Below are positions 6,631 through 15,439 of a DNA stretch of 38,198 bases, piece after piece (positions within the stretch are counted from its first letter, which is position 1; each line of letters begins with the position of its first letter). The stretch is from NCBI GenBank assembly GCA_026397725.1, contig JAPLUI010000229.1, positions 1 to 38,198 on the forward strand. The letters are read 5' to 3'. The DNA comes from Verrucomicrobiota bacterium. GTDB lineage: Bacteria; Verrucomicrobiota; Verrucomicrobiia; Verrucomicrobiales; Akkermansiaceae. The position numbers were made by a program, and so were the translations under genes. The notes below the pieces were generated by a model. That model ran no database searches and was not told where the DNA came from. It worked only from the letters and a program-made list of their open reading frames with translations.

Positions 6631-8835
6631 CTAGAACACGCCGCTGAGTTTGCGGCCGCTCCAGAACAGGGCGAGCACGGCGATGAGGCCCGCAATGGTG
6701 CGCCAGTCGGACCACAGGGGGATGCGGTTCTCCAGCGGTCTGGGCTCGGGCATGGAGTCGATTTCCGCGCCCAGATCGGCAAGCTGTTTGAGCTGGATGA
6801 TGCGACCTTGGGAGATCTTCGCCATTTCTTCGAGCACCTCGGGGCGGGCCGGCTGGCCGGTCTTCTCGATTTCCACGCCTTGGGCAAACAGGGTCGTCTC
6901 AACGGGTTTGTCCTCGGTGCCGATGACGGTGGCCCGGAGTTTCCAGGCCCCGGGCAGGTCGATCTTGAAACGCCCCGCATAGGCCCCCCAGGCACTGTCG
7001 TTTTTCTGTAGTTCGATGCGCTGGGCACGGCCATCGGGGGCGGTGATGTCGATGGCGACGTGGCCGTCCTGGAGCGGGGCGCCGTTAGGGTCGAAGGCGT
7101 TGGCGTTGAGGGTGATGTTGGTGCCGGGCACGGGACGCTCCGGGGTGTAGAAGAGGCGGACGCGTTGGCCGGCGGCCATGTTGCGTTGATAGGACATCCA
7201 GCGGGCGACCTGCCCCCAGAAGCGGTAGTGATAGAGATCCTCCACCCCGCGCCGCCAGCGCCACGCCGAGTCGATGCCCATGAACAGGACTTTGCCGCTG
7301 CCGGCGGGTTTGGTGACGATGAGCGGGATGGGGCCGAATTTGCCGCGGCGGTTGCCATGCACGGCCAGCACCTCGGTGCCGCCCTTGGCCTTGATGACCG
7401 GAGCGTGCCAGTAGAAACCCGGCAGGCGCCGCCAGATGTCGGGGTTTTCCTCCTCGCTGTTGCCCAGCATGGTGAGCAGGGACTTGCGGCCCTCGGTGGT
7501 TAGATTGAGCGGCGAGGCGACCGTCTCGGGCATGCCCGTCTTGTGCTCGGCATCCAGAACGACGGGAAGCAGATCGGAGAGTTCGGTGTCGAGCAGGCTG
7601 GTCTGGTTGCCCTGGGGGCCCGGCAGGAACACGACGCCGGAGGCCTGGTTCTCCACCAGCCCGCGAATGAGGGCACATTGTTCTTTGGTGAGTTGATCGG
7701 AACCGACGCCGACATCGCCGAGGAAAATCACGTCAAACTTGGCGAGGTCTTCGAGTTTCGAGGGAAACTCGGTGATGAAGTTCTTGCCGGTGGCGGGGCC
7801 GAGTTGCGGGTGAAGCAACAGGCAGGTGAGTTCGACGCCGGGATCGCGGGTGAGGGCGTTGTGAAGGAACCGGTACTCCCACCGGGGCAGGGTTTCGACG
7901 ACGAGCACGCGGATGCGCTCGGGGCGGCCGGCGATGTTGAACTTGCGGGAGTTGTTAGTGGCGACGAGTTCGCCATCGGCGACCGGAATGGAGAGTTCGA
8001 GGGTGGCGGCACCTTCCTTTTCCAAGCGCCAGAGCAGCGAGTCATAGATCTCGGTGTTGGGTGGAATGATCAGTTCCTTGGTGCGCTCGCGCCCGCCGCC
8101 GTCGCGGAGCCGCACGATGGTGCGGACCTGCCGGGCGAGCGACGAACGGATGGAAAATGGAATCTGGACGTTTTCACCGACGATGCCATAGGTCGGCGCG
8201 GAAACGGATAGCAGGTCGAGGTCCGGCAGGCGGGTCTTGCTGCCGACCGGGATGGAATACAGCGGGACGTTGCGAAGCCGCATCTTCTGGGCCGCCGCCA
8301 CCGGCGGCTGGCCGAGATTGAAGTCGCCATCGCTGAGCAGGATGACCGCCCGCAGGTTGCTTTCCTTTTCGAGCAAGCTGGCGAGCGGCGCTTCAAGGTC
8401 GGTGCCGGCGCGGGAGGCGCTGTCGGCAGGCGGCGTGGCAAAGGGCTGGGTGATGACCTCGTTGGCACCATTGGCTTGCAGCGGCGCCCAGAGGTCTGCC
8501 GCCAGCGCCTTCTTCACCCACTCGGCACGGGTGACCACCGGCGTGGTGCCAGACAAGATCAGCGGCAGTTCTGCGTCCGCCGTGGTCATCGACTTTGAGT
8601 CGTCCCAGAGCACCGCGATGCGCGGCTTGCTCTCGGGATGCAAGGTGGTCCGCCACTCGGGCTGCCACAGGAGGATGACCACCACGAGGGCGGCAATGCA
8701 ACGGAGGGATTCGAGGATGGCAGTGCGCTTGCGGTGCGGACTGCGTTGCCACGAGATCACAGACAACACGCCGATCAGGAGCAGGGCGCTGATGCCGATC
8801 CAGAGGGTGACAGGGGTGGGGTTGAGATAAAACAT
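6631..8835 (-). CDS. Membrane-anchored vWA / GATase-like protein (BatA/B-associated type)
   Basis: About 734 residues from the ATG at 8835 (MFYLNPTPVTLW). Two N-terminal membrane segments (LWIGISALLLIGVLSVISW and CIAALVVVILLWQPEW) are followed by a von Willebrand A-like domain. That domain has a metal site DDSKS (about residue 76) and a later LLSDGDFN strand. The middle part (VRVLVVETLPRWEYRFLHNAL...FLGDVGVGSDQLT...FLPGPQG) resembles the glutamine-amidotransferase-like fold that these proteins carry without catalytic residues. Ig-like segments follow, and the protein ends with a single membrane segment (IAGLIAVLALFW). This arrangement is typical of large vWA membrane proteins encoded next to moxR/DUF58/BatA genes. 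It is the last gene of the run and lies 113 bases after the preceding one. Likely role: periplasmic-facing partner of a MoxR chaperone system (inferred). Confidence 0.85.
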   Translation of the reverse strand: MFYLNPTPVTLWIGISALLLIGVLSVISWQRSPHRKRTAILESLRCIAALVVVILLWQPEWRTTLHPESKPRIAVLWDDSKSMTTADAELPLILSGTTPVVTRAEWVKKALAADLWAPLQANGANEVITQPFATPPADSASRAGTDLEAPLASLLEKESNLRAVILLSDGDFNLGQPPVAAAQKMRLRNVPLYSIPVGSKTRLPDLDLLSVSAPTYGIVGENVQIPFSIRSSLARQVRTIVRLRDGGGRERTKELIIPPNTEIYDSLLWRLEKEGAATLELSIPVADGELVATNNSRKFNIAGRPERIRVLVVETLPRWEYRFLHNALTRDPGVELTCLLLHPQLGPATGKNFITEFPSKLEDLAKFDVIFLGDVGVGSDQLTKEQCALIRGLVENQASGVVFLPGPQGNQTSLLDTELSDLLPVVLDAEHKTGMPETVASPLNLTTEGRKSLLTMLGNSEEENPDIWRRLPGFYWHAPVIKAKGGTEVLAVHGNRRGKFGPIPLIVTKPAGSGKVLFMGIDSAWRWRRGVEDLYHYRFWGQVARWMSYQRNMAAGQRVRLFYTPERPVPGTNITLNANAFDPNGAPLQDGHVAIDITAPDGRAQRIELQKNDSAWGAYAGRFKIDLPGAWKLRATVIGTEDKPVETTLFAQGVEIEKTGQPARPEVLEEMAKISQGRIIQLKQLADLGAEIDSMPEPRPLENRIPLWSDWRTIAGLIAVLALFWSGRKLSGVF

Positions 8836-8948
8836 GTGGGGAGAAAAGCTGAAATGAAGGGGGTATGGGCCGGGCGATCCAGTCATGGGTCATGCGTGAA
8901 GCACCGCAGATGAACTGCGGAGTTCACACCTAACTCATAACCTATAAC

Positions 8949-10943
8949 TCATACCTCAAGACTTGCCGGTTTCAGTTGGGTGGGGAGGACTTGCACGGTG
9001 GTCTTTTTCGGCAGGCAGAGGAGGGCCTCGGAGATGAAGAAAAAGAGGACGGCAACGAGAAACGCCCGCCAAACATCCCGTGACAGGGTGGGGTCGTCAG
9101 CTTGGCCGGCTTGCTCGAGCAGCGTGTAATTGGTGCCCTCAAGCGCCGTGTCGAGGGCGTCGCGGGTGAGGATTTCCGGGGCGTCTTCCCCGGGCGGACG
9201 ATTCAGGGCGAGGAGTCGCTCGTCGAGTTTGAAGACGCCGGCGAGGTAGGCGGCATTGGCAGGGTCCTGGGTACCGAAGTTGTCGAGGCGGGTGCGGGTT
9301 TCGCCGGGAAGGGTCTTGGCGGGTTCCGAGCCGACGAGGGCGAGGTAAGAGGCATCGAAGCGCTCGGAGCCGAGGGCGAGGATGCGCTGCACGAGTGGGA
9401 GCAGGACGTCGGCATCGCCGAGATTGGACCATGTGTAGTCCGGGGTGGAGCCCAGGAACCATGCGGTGCCGCGCTCGACGACGCGGCGGGTCAGGCAGGG
9501 TTGGCCGTCCTCCCAGCGTGCCAGTTGAGGAGCTTCCCCGAGCGGCACCTGGCGGCGGATGGCTTTGAGTCGCTCGGCGGGAAGTGGCGAACCATCCAGC
9601 CCGTCGCGCAGCGGCCCGTCGCTGTGATTCCAATCTTGGAGGATGAAGTACTTGTCCTTTTCGGCAGGCGTGGGTGGCGACCAATTGAGATCGAGGAAGG
9701 GCTTGGCCGGAGTCGTGCCGGGTGGGAAAAAGATGACCTGACCGCCAGCGGTGAGAAAGCGGGTGACTTGTTCGGCAGCCGCGCCGGTGGGCAGTGGCGC
9801 GGCCCACAGGATGACGGCAACCCCGGTGCTTGTCAGAGAGGCGGCTTGGGACGGCTCGATGCGCTCGGTGTGCTGGTTGCCGAAGCCGGGCGGAGCGGCG
9901 GCGAGCGCGAGGTAGTCGGCGGCTTCACCGGCGGGCGAGACGATCAGGGATTTGACGGAGCGGGCAGGGCCGTAAGCGAAGAAGGCGGCGTTGTCGCGCA
10001 GATTGCCATCCGCGGGGATCGCCAGCCAGCCGGACCCGGTCTCACTGCCGGCAGGGAGCGCGATGCGTTTCTGAAAGCGGAGGGATTGGCCGGGAAGGGT
10101 TAGGGTTTCCGTGGTGCGGGTGTCGTTGAGCGTGGTGGTCAGCGGCAGGTTGGCGGCAACCCGGGAATCAGCGGAGCGGACAACCTCAATGTCTAACAAC
10201 AGGTCGTCGGCGAGGCGGCGGGAACCGAGCAGGCGGATGGAGGCATTGGGGGCGGTGGCTCCGGTGAGGGAGAGGACGCGGATGGCAGGCTTCTGCGGCA
10301 GGCTGGCGAGAGCGGCGCGGGCGACCGCCCAGCGTTCGTTTTCGGGCTGCCAATTGGAGGTTTGGAGGTCTGAGGCGAGCCAGACTTCGGCACGCCCGGG
10401 GGTTTCTGCCAGAAACTCCGCAGCCCGCGCCAGCAGGGTGGGAAAGTCCGCACCGGTATCGGTGGCGGCGGTGCCGGATAGCTCGGCCAGAACTTCCGGG
10501 GACGGGACGTCCTGAGCTTGTCCGGTGGCACTATCGATGAGGACGAGCCTTGCGGACCCAAGGTTTTTCATGGCTTCGCTGACTTTTTCGAGGACGATCT
10601 GGCGGCGCGGTTTGAGCCCGTCGCCGGGTTTGATTTCCATGGACGCGGAGCGGTCAAGGACGAGGACCACCAGATCGATGGTGCCACCACCCCAGCCGAG
10701 CAACCCGGAAACGATCGGGCGGGCGGCAGCACAGGCCAGCGCGGCGATGCCGAGCGTACGACAGGCGAGGATGAGAAAGTGCCGGAGCTTCTTCTTGCCC
10801 CGGCTCTCGCGGGTGGCCTTGAGCAGAAACTGCATGGCCGCCCACTGGATCGTCTTGTGGCGGCGACGATTCAACAGGTGGATGATGATGGGAATGCTGG
10901 CGGCCAACAGCCCCCAGAGCAATAATGGATTCAGGAAGAGCAT
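8949..10943 (-). CDS. BatA-like membrane protein with vWA domain
   Basis: A 664-residue protein that opens with MLFLNPLLLWGLLAASIPIIIHLLNRRRHKTIQW, the hallmark of the BatA (aerotolerance regulator) N-terminal domain: a membrane hairpin followed by Arg-rich juxtamembrane residues. A second membrane segment (ILACRTLGIAALACAAARPI) precedes a vWA-like domain with LVLDRSASM (the DxSxS metal motif, near residue 97). A long extracytoplasmic part follows, with a GATase-like segment (VAVILWAAPLPTGAAAEQVTRFL). The protein ends with a C-terminal membrane helix (FLVAVLFFFISEALLCL). It lies 9 bases after the DUF58 gene in the same operon. In characterised systems MoxR ATPases act on vWA proteins of this kind, affecting envelope or complex maturation; the target here is unknown. 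Confidence 0.9.
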   Translation of the reverse strand: MLFLNPLLLWGLLAASIPIIIHLLNRRRHKTIQWAAMQFLLKATRESRGKKKLRHFLILACRTLGIAALACAAARPIVSGLLGWGGGTIDLVVLVLDRSASMEIKPGDGLKPRRQIVLEKVSEAMKNLGSARLVLIDSATGQAQDVPSPEVLAELSGTAATDTGADFPTLLARAAEFLAETPGRAEVWLASDLQTSNWQPENERWAVARAALASLPQKPAIRVLSLTGATAPNASIRLLGSRRLADDLLLDIEVVRSADSRVAANLPLTTTLNDTRTTETLTLPGQSLRFQKRIALPAGSETGSGWLAIPADGNLRDNAAFFAYGPARSVKSLIVSPAGEAADYLALAAAPPGFGNQHTERIEPSQAASLTSTGVAVILWAAPLPTGAAAEQVTRFLTAGGQVIFFPPGTTPAKPFLDLNWSPPTPAEKDKYFILQDWNHSDGPLRDGLDGSPLPAERLKAIRRQVPLGEAPQLARWEDGQPCLTRRVVERGTAWFLGSTPDYTWSNLGDADVLLPLVQRILALGSERFDASYLALVGSEPAKTLPGETRTRLDNFGTQDPANAAYLAGVFKLDERLLALNRPPGEDAPEILTRDALDTALEGTNYTLLEQAGQADDPTLSRDVWRAFLVAVLFFFISEALLCLPKKTTVQVLPTQLKPASLEV

Positions 10944-10952
10944 TGCTTGAGT

Positions 10953-11849
10953 CTAGTGCTTCGATTTTGGCAACCTCGCGGTGAGAAACTCCCGCAGCAG
11001 CGGTTCCAGCGGCGTGTCCGTGGTCACGAGTTGGTAATCGGCGGAGGCCTCGTGGCACTTGGCACGCACGACGGCGAGAAAATCCCGCAACGCGGATTTG
11101 TACTCCTCGGCGATGAGGTTGGGCTCGACAACGAGCGAGGTGTGGTCCTCGAGATCGACGAAACGGTGGGGCCGATCAAACTCGAAGCCGATTTCCATCT
11201 GATCCATCAGATGGAAAACCGAGAGGTCGTGCTTGCGATAACGGAGGTGCTGGAGGGCGTCGCCGAGCGCTTCCGGATCCGTGAACAGATCGGATAGAAT
11301 GACGACGAAGGCACGTTGGCCGATTTTCTCCGCGATGGTGTGGAGGGCCTCGATGAGGCCGGTGGCACCGCTGGGTTCCAGCTTGCCAAGCGTCGCAAAC
11401 ACGCGGTCAAGGTGGGCGGCACGGCGGCTTGGCGGCACCTCGAGGTGAAGCTTGTCGGTGCAGATCGACAAGCCGGCGGCGTCGCCCTGATTGACCAGCA
11501 GATAGGAGAGCGAGGCGGCAATGCGGCGGGCGTACTGGACCTTCGACTCACCTTTGCCGGCGAATTTCATCGACCCGGAGGCATCCACCACAAAGTAGGC
11601 CCGCAGATTGGTGTCGGCCTCGAACTCCTTGATGTAAAAGCGATCCGAGCGGGCGAAGGCTTTCCAATCCAGGCGGCGGGTGTCATCGCCGGGAACGTAT
11701 TTCCGGTATTCCGCGAATTCGACCGACGAACCGCGATGGGGCGAGCGGTGCTTGCCCGCGACATTTCCTAACATGGGCACCCGCGCCGAGATCGGCAACG
11801 AGCCGAGGCGGGAGAGCAAGGCATTGTCGAGAAAGTCGTATTTCATCAA
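10953..11849 (-). CDS. DUF58 domain protein
   Basis: A 298-residue soluble protein with the DUF58 signature SVEFAEYRKYVPGDDTRRLDW followed by KAFARSDRFYIKEFEADT, then a vWA-like segment with VVDASGSM (a DxSGS metal site). Later strands include FVVILSDLF and VFHLMDQMEIGFEF. DUF58 proteins are the usual partners of MoxR ATPases. Its ATG overlaps the moxR stop by 4 bases, and the BatA-like gene begins 9 bases after its stop, so it lies in the middle of a tightly packed operon. It appears intact and of normal length. Confidence 0.95.
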   Translation of the reverse strand: MMKYDFLDNALLSRLGSLPISARVPMLGNVAGKHRSPHRGSSVEFAEYRKYVPGDDTRRLDWKAFARSDRFYIKEFEADTNLRAYFVVDASGSMKFAGKGESKVQYARRIAASLSYLLVNQGDAAGLSICTDKLHLEVPPSRRAAHLDRVFATLGKLEPSGATGLIEALHTIAEKIGQRAFVVILSDLFTDPEALGDALQHLRYRKHDLSVFHLMDQMEIGFEFDRPHRFVDLEDHTSLVVEPNLIAEEYKSALRDFLAVVRAKCHEASADYQLVTTDTPLEPLLREFLTARLPKSKH

Positions 11850-12868
11850 GCTTCTTTCATTTCGCGAATCAGTCGCTCGACGATTTTCTTGGAGGTCATG
11901 CCTTGGGACTCGGCGGAGAAATTGGTGATGACGCGATGGGAGAGGACCGGCGAGGCGACGGCTTCGATGTCATCCAGCGTGGCCATGTAGGCACCGCGCA
12001 ACGCGGCGCGGGATTTGGCCCCGAGGATGAGGTATTGGACGGCCCGCGGCCCGGCGCCCCACCCGACGGTGTCCTTGATCCATTGCGGGGATTCCGGTTG
12101 ATGGGGGCGGGTTTTGCGCACGATGTTCACTGCGTATTCATAGAGGTGCTCGGGGACCGGGACGCGGCGCACGAGTTGTTGATAGGCGAGGACTTTTTCG
12201 CCATTGAGCAGGTGGCTGAGCGCTTCGCGGGCGGCCCCGGTGGTCTCGCGGGCGATGCGTTTTTCCTCATCCACGCTGGGGTAATCGACCTCGATGAGGA
12301 ACATGAAGCGGTCGAGCTGGGCTTCCGGCAACGGGTAGGTGCCTTCCTGTTCGATCGGGTTCTGGGTGGCAAGGACGAAAAACGGCGGCTGCAGGGTGTA
12401 GGTGTTGCCCAACACGGTGACCTTGTTTTCCTGCATCGCTTCAAGCATGGCGGACTGGGTCTTGGCGGGGGCGCGGTTGATTTCGTCGGCCAGCACGATG
12501 TTGGCGAAGACCGGGCCTTTGATGAACTCGAACTCGCGGCGGCCGCCGACCCCGGATTCCTGGATGATGTCGGTGCCGGTGATGTCAGCCGGCATCAGGT
12601 CCGGCGTGAACTGAATCCGGTTGAAGGACAGATCGAAGGTTTGGGCCACGGAGGAAACCAACAGCGTCTTGGCCAGACCGGGCACCCCCATGAGCAGGGC
12701 ATGACCGCGGGCGAAGAGACAAATGGCCAGCCGCTCAATGACCTGATCCTGGCCGATGATGGCTTTCCCGAGTTCCTCGCGGAAAGCCTGGTAGGTGTTT
12801 CCTAGTTGTTCAATGGCGGCAACGTCATCGGGCGGCAGTTGGCTGGCAAGGGTGGTGTTAGGATCCAT
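11846..12868 (-). CDS. MoxR-family AAA+ ATPase
   Basis: A 340-residue AAA+ ATPase of the MoxR family. Walker A GVPGLAKT lies near residue 60, Walker B with NIVLADEINRAPAKTQSAML follows, a sensor-1 stretch reads FFVLATQNPIEQEGTYPLPEAQLDRF, and the C-terminal lid has the GAGPRAVQYLILGAKSRA motif. MoxR proteins are chaperone-like ATPases that help assemble or activate enzyme complexes together with vWA proteins. It is the first gene of the operon moxR - DUF58 - BatA-like - vWA. It starts at an ATG with no obvious Shine-Dalgarno site and faces away from the ribosomal-protein genes. 'moxR' here is a family-level name. Confidence 0.95.
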   Translation of the reverse strand: MDPNTTLASQLPPDDVAAIEQLGNTYQAFREELGKAIIGQDQVIERLAICLFARGHALLMGVPGLAKTLLVSSVAQTFDLSFNRIQFTPDLMPADITGTDIIQESGVGGRREFEFIKGPVFANIVLADEINRAPAKTQSAMLEAMQENKVTVLGNTYTLQPPFFVLATQNPIEQEGTYPLPEAQLDRFMFLIEVDYPSVDEEKRIARETTGAAREALSHLLNGEKVLAYQQLVRRVPVPEHLYEYAVNIVRKTRPHQPESPQWIKDTVGWGAGPRAVQYLILGAKSRAALRGAYMATLDDIEAVASPVLSHRVITNFSAESQGMTSKKIVERLIREMKEA

Positions 12869-13592
12869 GGAGGGTGCGGACAGGAAGCGACGCTAGCAGT
12901 CAGACTCGTTTTGTCGAGGCGAGAAACCCGGAAATATTCTCCGGCAGGGGTGGCCACCTGCGCCGCAGGCCTCGGCGTCGCCGCCGGGAGCCACGCGAGA
13001 AGTCTGCCGGGGGTGGCTCGGCCGGGAATGGCTGAACCCTGGAGGACGCCATCCCGTTGGCACAATAACAGGAGTCTCGCGCTATTCCGTGGCATGGTTG
13101 GTACTGGCATGGAGTGCGGTGGGAAGCGTAGCGCCACACCGCTTTGGCTAAATCCCGGTGCCCGCCGCGGCCGAACCATGGTCCGGTCCGTCAACCGGAA
13201 TTCGCCGTCCCCGCCCACAGAGGCCTGACCACTCGCAAGACGGACCGTGCCTCATGGGAACGCCGCAACTCACTCGGTTGAGCCAAAGCGGTGCGGCGGC
13301 CACCCGGGACCATCGCCCGAGTCACCGTTGTGCGGAAGGCGCGGATTGCGGAATCACAGGCAACAAATCGCCCGTGGAATCACCGAAACATCCTCAACTT
13401 GCCGCGCAGGCCTGCCAGGCAACCCCGCAAAATCATTGAAATTACGGGCAATTGAAAAAAATCGCACGCGAAATGGATGATTTTTCCATTTCCGGCTTGC
13501 CAGTTCCCGGACGTTTGCTAAACCACCCGCCCCCGCAGTGGCGCTGGAGAGTTCCAGCGTCCTCACGCGGTCACGCGAAATTCCCGCAAATC
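12869..13592. other. Divergent intergenic region between moxR and rpsM
   Basis: About 720 bases with no convincing gene. It should hold the promoters of both the moxR operon and rpsM. It also contains one arm of repeat family A (13109-13157) and a fragment of the opposite arm (about 13280-13300). The usual upstream partner rpmJ (L36) is not seen. Confidence 0.6.
13109..13157. repeat. Solo arm of repeat family A
   Basis: ATGGAGTGCGGTGGGAAGCG and the following bases match the arm at 205-257 with only a few differences, ending in TGGCTAAATCCCGGTGC. The opposite arm is represented only by a short piece near 13280-13300. Confidence 0.8.
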
Positions 13593-13961
13593 ATGGCACG
13601 TATCCTAGGTATTGAAATCCCCAACGAGAAGCGCATCGAAGCTTCTCTGCCGTATATGTTTGGCATCGGTCGCCCCACGGCGGCCAAGATTCTTGAACAC
13701 GCCAGCATCGACCCCAACATCCGCACCGGACAGCTCACCGAGGACCAACTGGTCAGAATCGCCCAAGTGATTCAGACCGAGTCGATCCTGGTGGAGGGTG
13801 ATTTGCGCCGCGAGCGCCAGTCGCAACTCAAGCGTCTGACCTCGATCAACTGCTACCGCGGGATTCGCCACAAGCGTGGCTTGCCGGTGCGTGGCCAGCG
13901 CACCCGCACCAATGCCCGCACCCGCAAGGGCAAGAAAAAGACCGTGGGCGTTAAAAAATAA
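13593..13961 (+). CDS. rpsM: 30S ribosomal protein uS13
   Basis: A 122-residue protein starting [19 protein letters not shown], with the family block [20 protein letters not shown] then [13 protein letters not shown] at the C-terminus. It lies at the head of the small subunit and contacts 5S rRNA/uL5 across the subunit bridge and the P-site tRNA through its tail. The ATG at 13593 is chosen because it gives the normal family length and N-terminus; the longer upstream frame reads as non-homologous sequence. It is followed after 19 bases by rpsK. Confidence 0.98.
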   Translation: MARILGIEIPNEKRIEASLPYMFGIGRPTAAKILEHASIDPNIRTGQLTEDQLVRIAQVIQTESILVEGDLRRERQSQLKRLTSINCYRGIRHKRGLPVRGQRTRTNARTRKGKKKTVGVKK

Positions 13962-13980
13962 TCTCCAATAGTTGTTACCC

Positions 13981-14532
13981 ATGTCTGCCGAAGCCAAGAC
14001 TCCAAAGCCCGCCGCTACCCCGGCGGTTGAACCAAGCCCCGCCGCCCCCTCCCCTGCACCTGCTGCACCTGCCCTACCCGCTGCTGCTGACGGCATGCCG
14101 AAGAAGGAAGTGAGGCGCGACATCTTCGCTGAAATCGGCGGCGGTGAAGAGGAAATCAAAATTCACAAGGCCAAAGGCTCGAAGAATATCCATCGCGGTA
14201 TTGTTCACGTCACTGCCACCTTCAATAACACCCTGGTCAGCGTGACTGACGCGAACGGCAATTCGATCGGCTGGTCGAGCGCCGGCAAGATGGGCTTCAA
14301 GGGGTCCCGCAAGAGCACGGCCTATGCCGCGCAGGTGGTTTCCCAGGACGCCTGCCGCCAGGCGATGGGCCATGGCCTGAAGGAAGCCGACGTGCGCGTG
14401 AAAGGTCCGGGTTCCGGCCGTGAAGCAGCGGTGCGGGCGGTGCAAGGGCTGGGGCTGGAGATTCTCTCGATCCGCGACGTGACGCCGATCCCTCACAATG
14501 GCTGCCGTCCGAAGAAGGCCCGCCGCGTGTAA
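13981..14532 (+). CDS. rpsK: 30S ribosomal protein uS11 with N-terminal extension
   Basis: The last ~125 residues are a normal uS11: [44 protein letters not shown] and the C-terminus [18 protein letters not shown]. Ahead of them are about 55 extra residues: a Pro/Ala-rich segment (roughly residues 8-37), then a charged linker ([20 protein letters not shown]). Most bacterial uS11 proteins are about 130 residues; this one is 183 from the ATG at 13981. An internal ATG at 14095 (MPKKEVRR) would give a protein closer to, but still longer than, normal. The continuous frame and similar base use suggest the extension is translated. It lies between rpsM and rpsD with short gaps (19 and 25 bases). Confidence 0.97.
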   Translation: MSAEAKTPKPAATPAVEPSPAAPSPAPAAPALPAAADGMPKKEVRRDIFAEIGGGEEEIKIHKAKGSKNIHRGIVHVTATFNNTLVSVTDANGNSIGWSSAGKMGFKGSRKSTAYAAQVVSQDACRQAMGHGLKEADVRVKGPGSGREAAVRAVQGLGLEILSIRDVTPIPHNGCRPKKARRV

Positions 14533-14557
14533 TTCCAATCAATTTCACCACCACATC

Positions 14558-15169
14558 ATGGCACGTTACACAGGTCCCCGCGCGAAGATCAGCCGCCGTT
14601 TTGGCGTCTCTCTCTTCGGCCCGTCCAAAGCGCTCGAGCGCCGCAATTTCCCGCCCGGTCAGCACGGTGTGCGTGCCGGACGCAAAAAGAAGAGTGAATA
14701 CTCCGTCGCCCTTGGCGAGAAGCAGAAGCTGCGCTTCCAGTATGGCGTGCTGGAGAAGCAATTCCGCAAGTACTACGAGGAAGCCGCCCGCCGCCGCGGG
14801 GTGACGGGGGTGATCCTGTTGCAATTGCTGGAGACCCGCCTCGACAATGTTTGCTACCGCCTGGGCTTCGGCAACACCCGCCAGTCCGCCCGTCAGTTGG
14901 TCAACCACGGCCACATTCTGGTCAATGGCCATGGCGTGGATATTCCAAGCTTCCAGTGCAAACCGGGCGATGTCATCAAGGTCGGCGGCAAGCCTTCCTC
15001 CAAGCAACTCGTCTTGCGCATGCTCGATCTGACCCAGGCCGTCTCCATCAAGGATTGGCTGACCCTCGACCACGACAAGATGGAAGCCACCATGTCCCGC
15101 GTCCCGGCTCGCGACGAAATCGATCCGCTCGTCAACGAGCAGCTCATCGTCGAGCTTTACTCGCGTTAG
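14558..15169 (+). CDS. rpsD: 30S ribosomal protein uS4
   Basis: A 203-residue protein starting MARYTGPRAKISRRFG, with the S4 RNA-binding fold (ETRLDNVCYRLGFGNTRQSARQLVNHGHILVNG) and a C-terminus of VNEQLIVELYSR. The N-terminal domain lacks the four-Cys zinc knuckle, so it is the zinc-free form. uS4 is a primary 16S rRNA binder that nucleates 30S assembly and in some bacteria regulates its own operon. The ATG at 14558 gives the family N-terminus. The usual next genes (rpoA, rplQ) do not follow; a strong terminator closes the unit. Confidence 0.98.
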   Translation: MARYTGPRAKISRRFGVSLFGPSKALERRNFPPGQHGVRAGRKKKSEYSVALGEKQKLRFQYGVLEKQFRKYYEEAARRRGVTGVILLQLLETRLDNVCYRLGFGNTRQSARQLVNHGHILVNGHGVDIPSFQCKPGDVIKVGGKPSSKQLVLRMLDLTQAVSIKDWLTLDHDKMEATMSRVPARDEIDPLVNEQLIVELYSR

Positions 15170-15195
15170 CAATCCTCCCGCATCAAATTCACCAG

Positions 15196-15223
15196 ACGCC
15201 CGGACCATCAGTCCGGGCGTTTT
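15196..15223 (+). terminator. Rho-independent terminator after rpsD
   Basis: Stem ACGCCCGGAC (15196-15205), loop CATCA, stem GTCCGGGCGT (15211-15220), then TTTT starting at 15220. It lies 26 bases after the rpsD stop. Confidence 0.9.
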
Positions 15224-15439
15224 GGGTTGGCAACGTCACGGGAAAATGTGGGCCGGGCAGCTTGCCCGGATTGCCGGGGCGGAGGCCATCGGGGCCCGGG
15301 CAATTCATGGAATTCAAAAGACCTGGCATTCAGCTTGCCAGGTGCTCGTTAGTCCGCATAGCTTTTTTTTGTCGATACCGCCTCAGCCAAGCCATGAGAA
15401 TCAACCTGCCAGACGCAGGCAACCATGCGAACCGGAACG

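Noticed and set aside
9102..10103. Plus-strand open frame opposite the BatA-like gene (also 11903-12805 opposite moxR, and 7543-8211)
   Set aside because: Gly/Ala/Glu-rich shadow translations with no signature; the opposite strand has well-supported genes.
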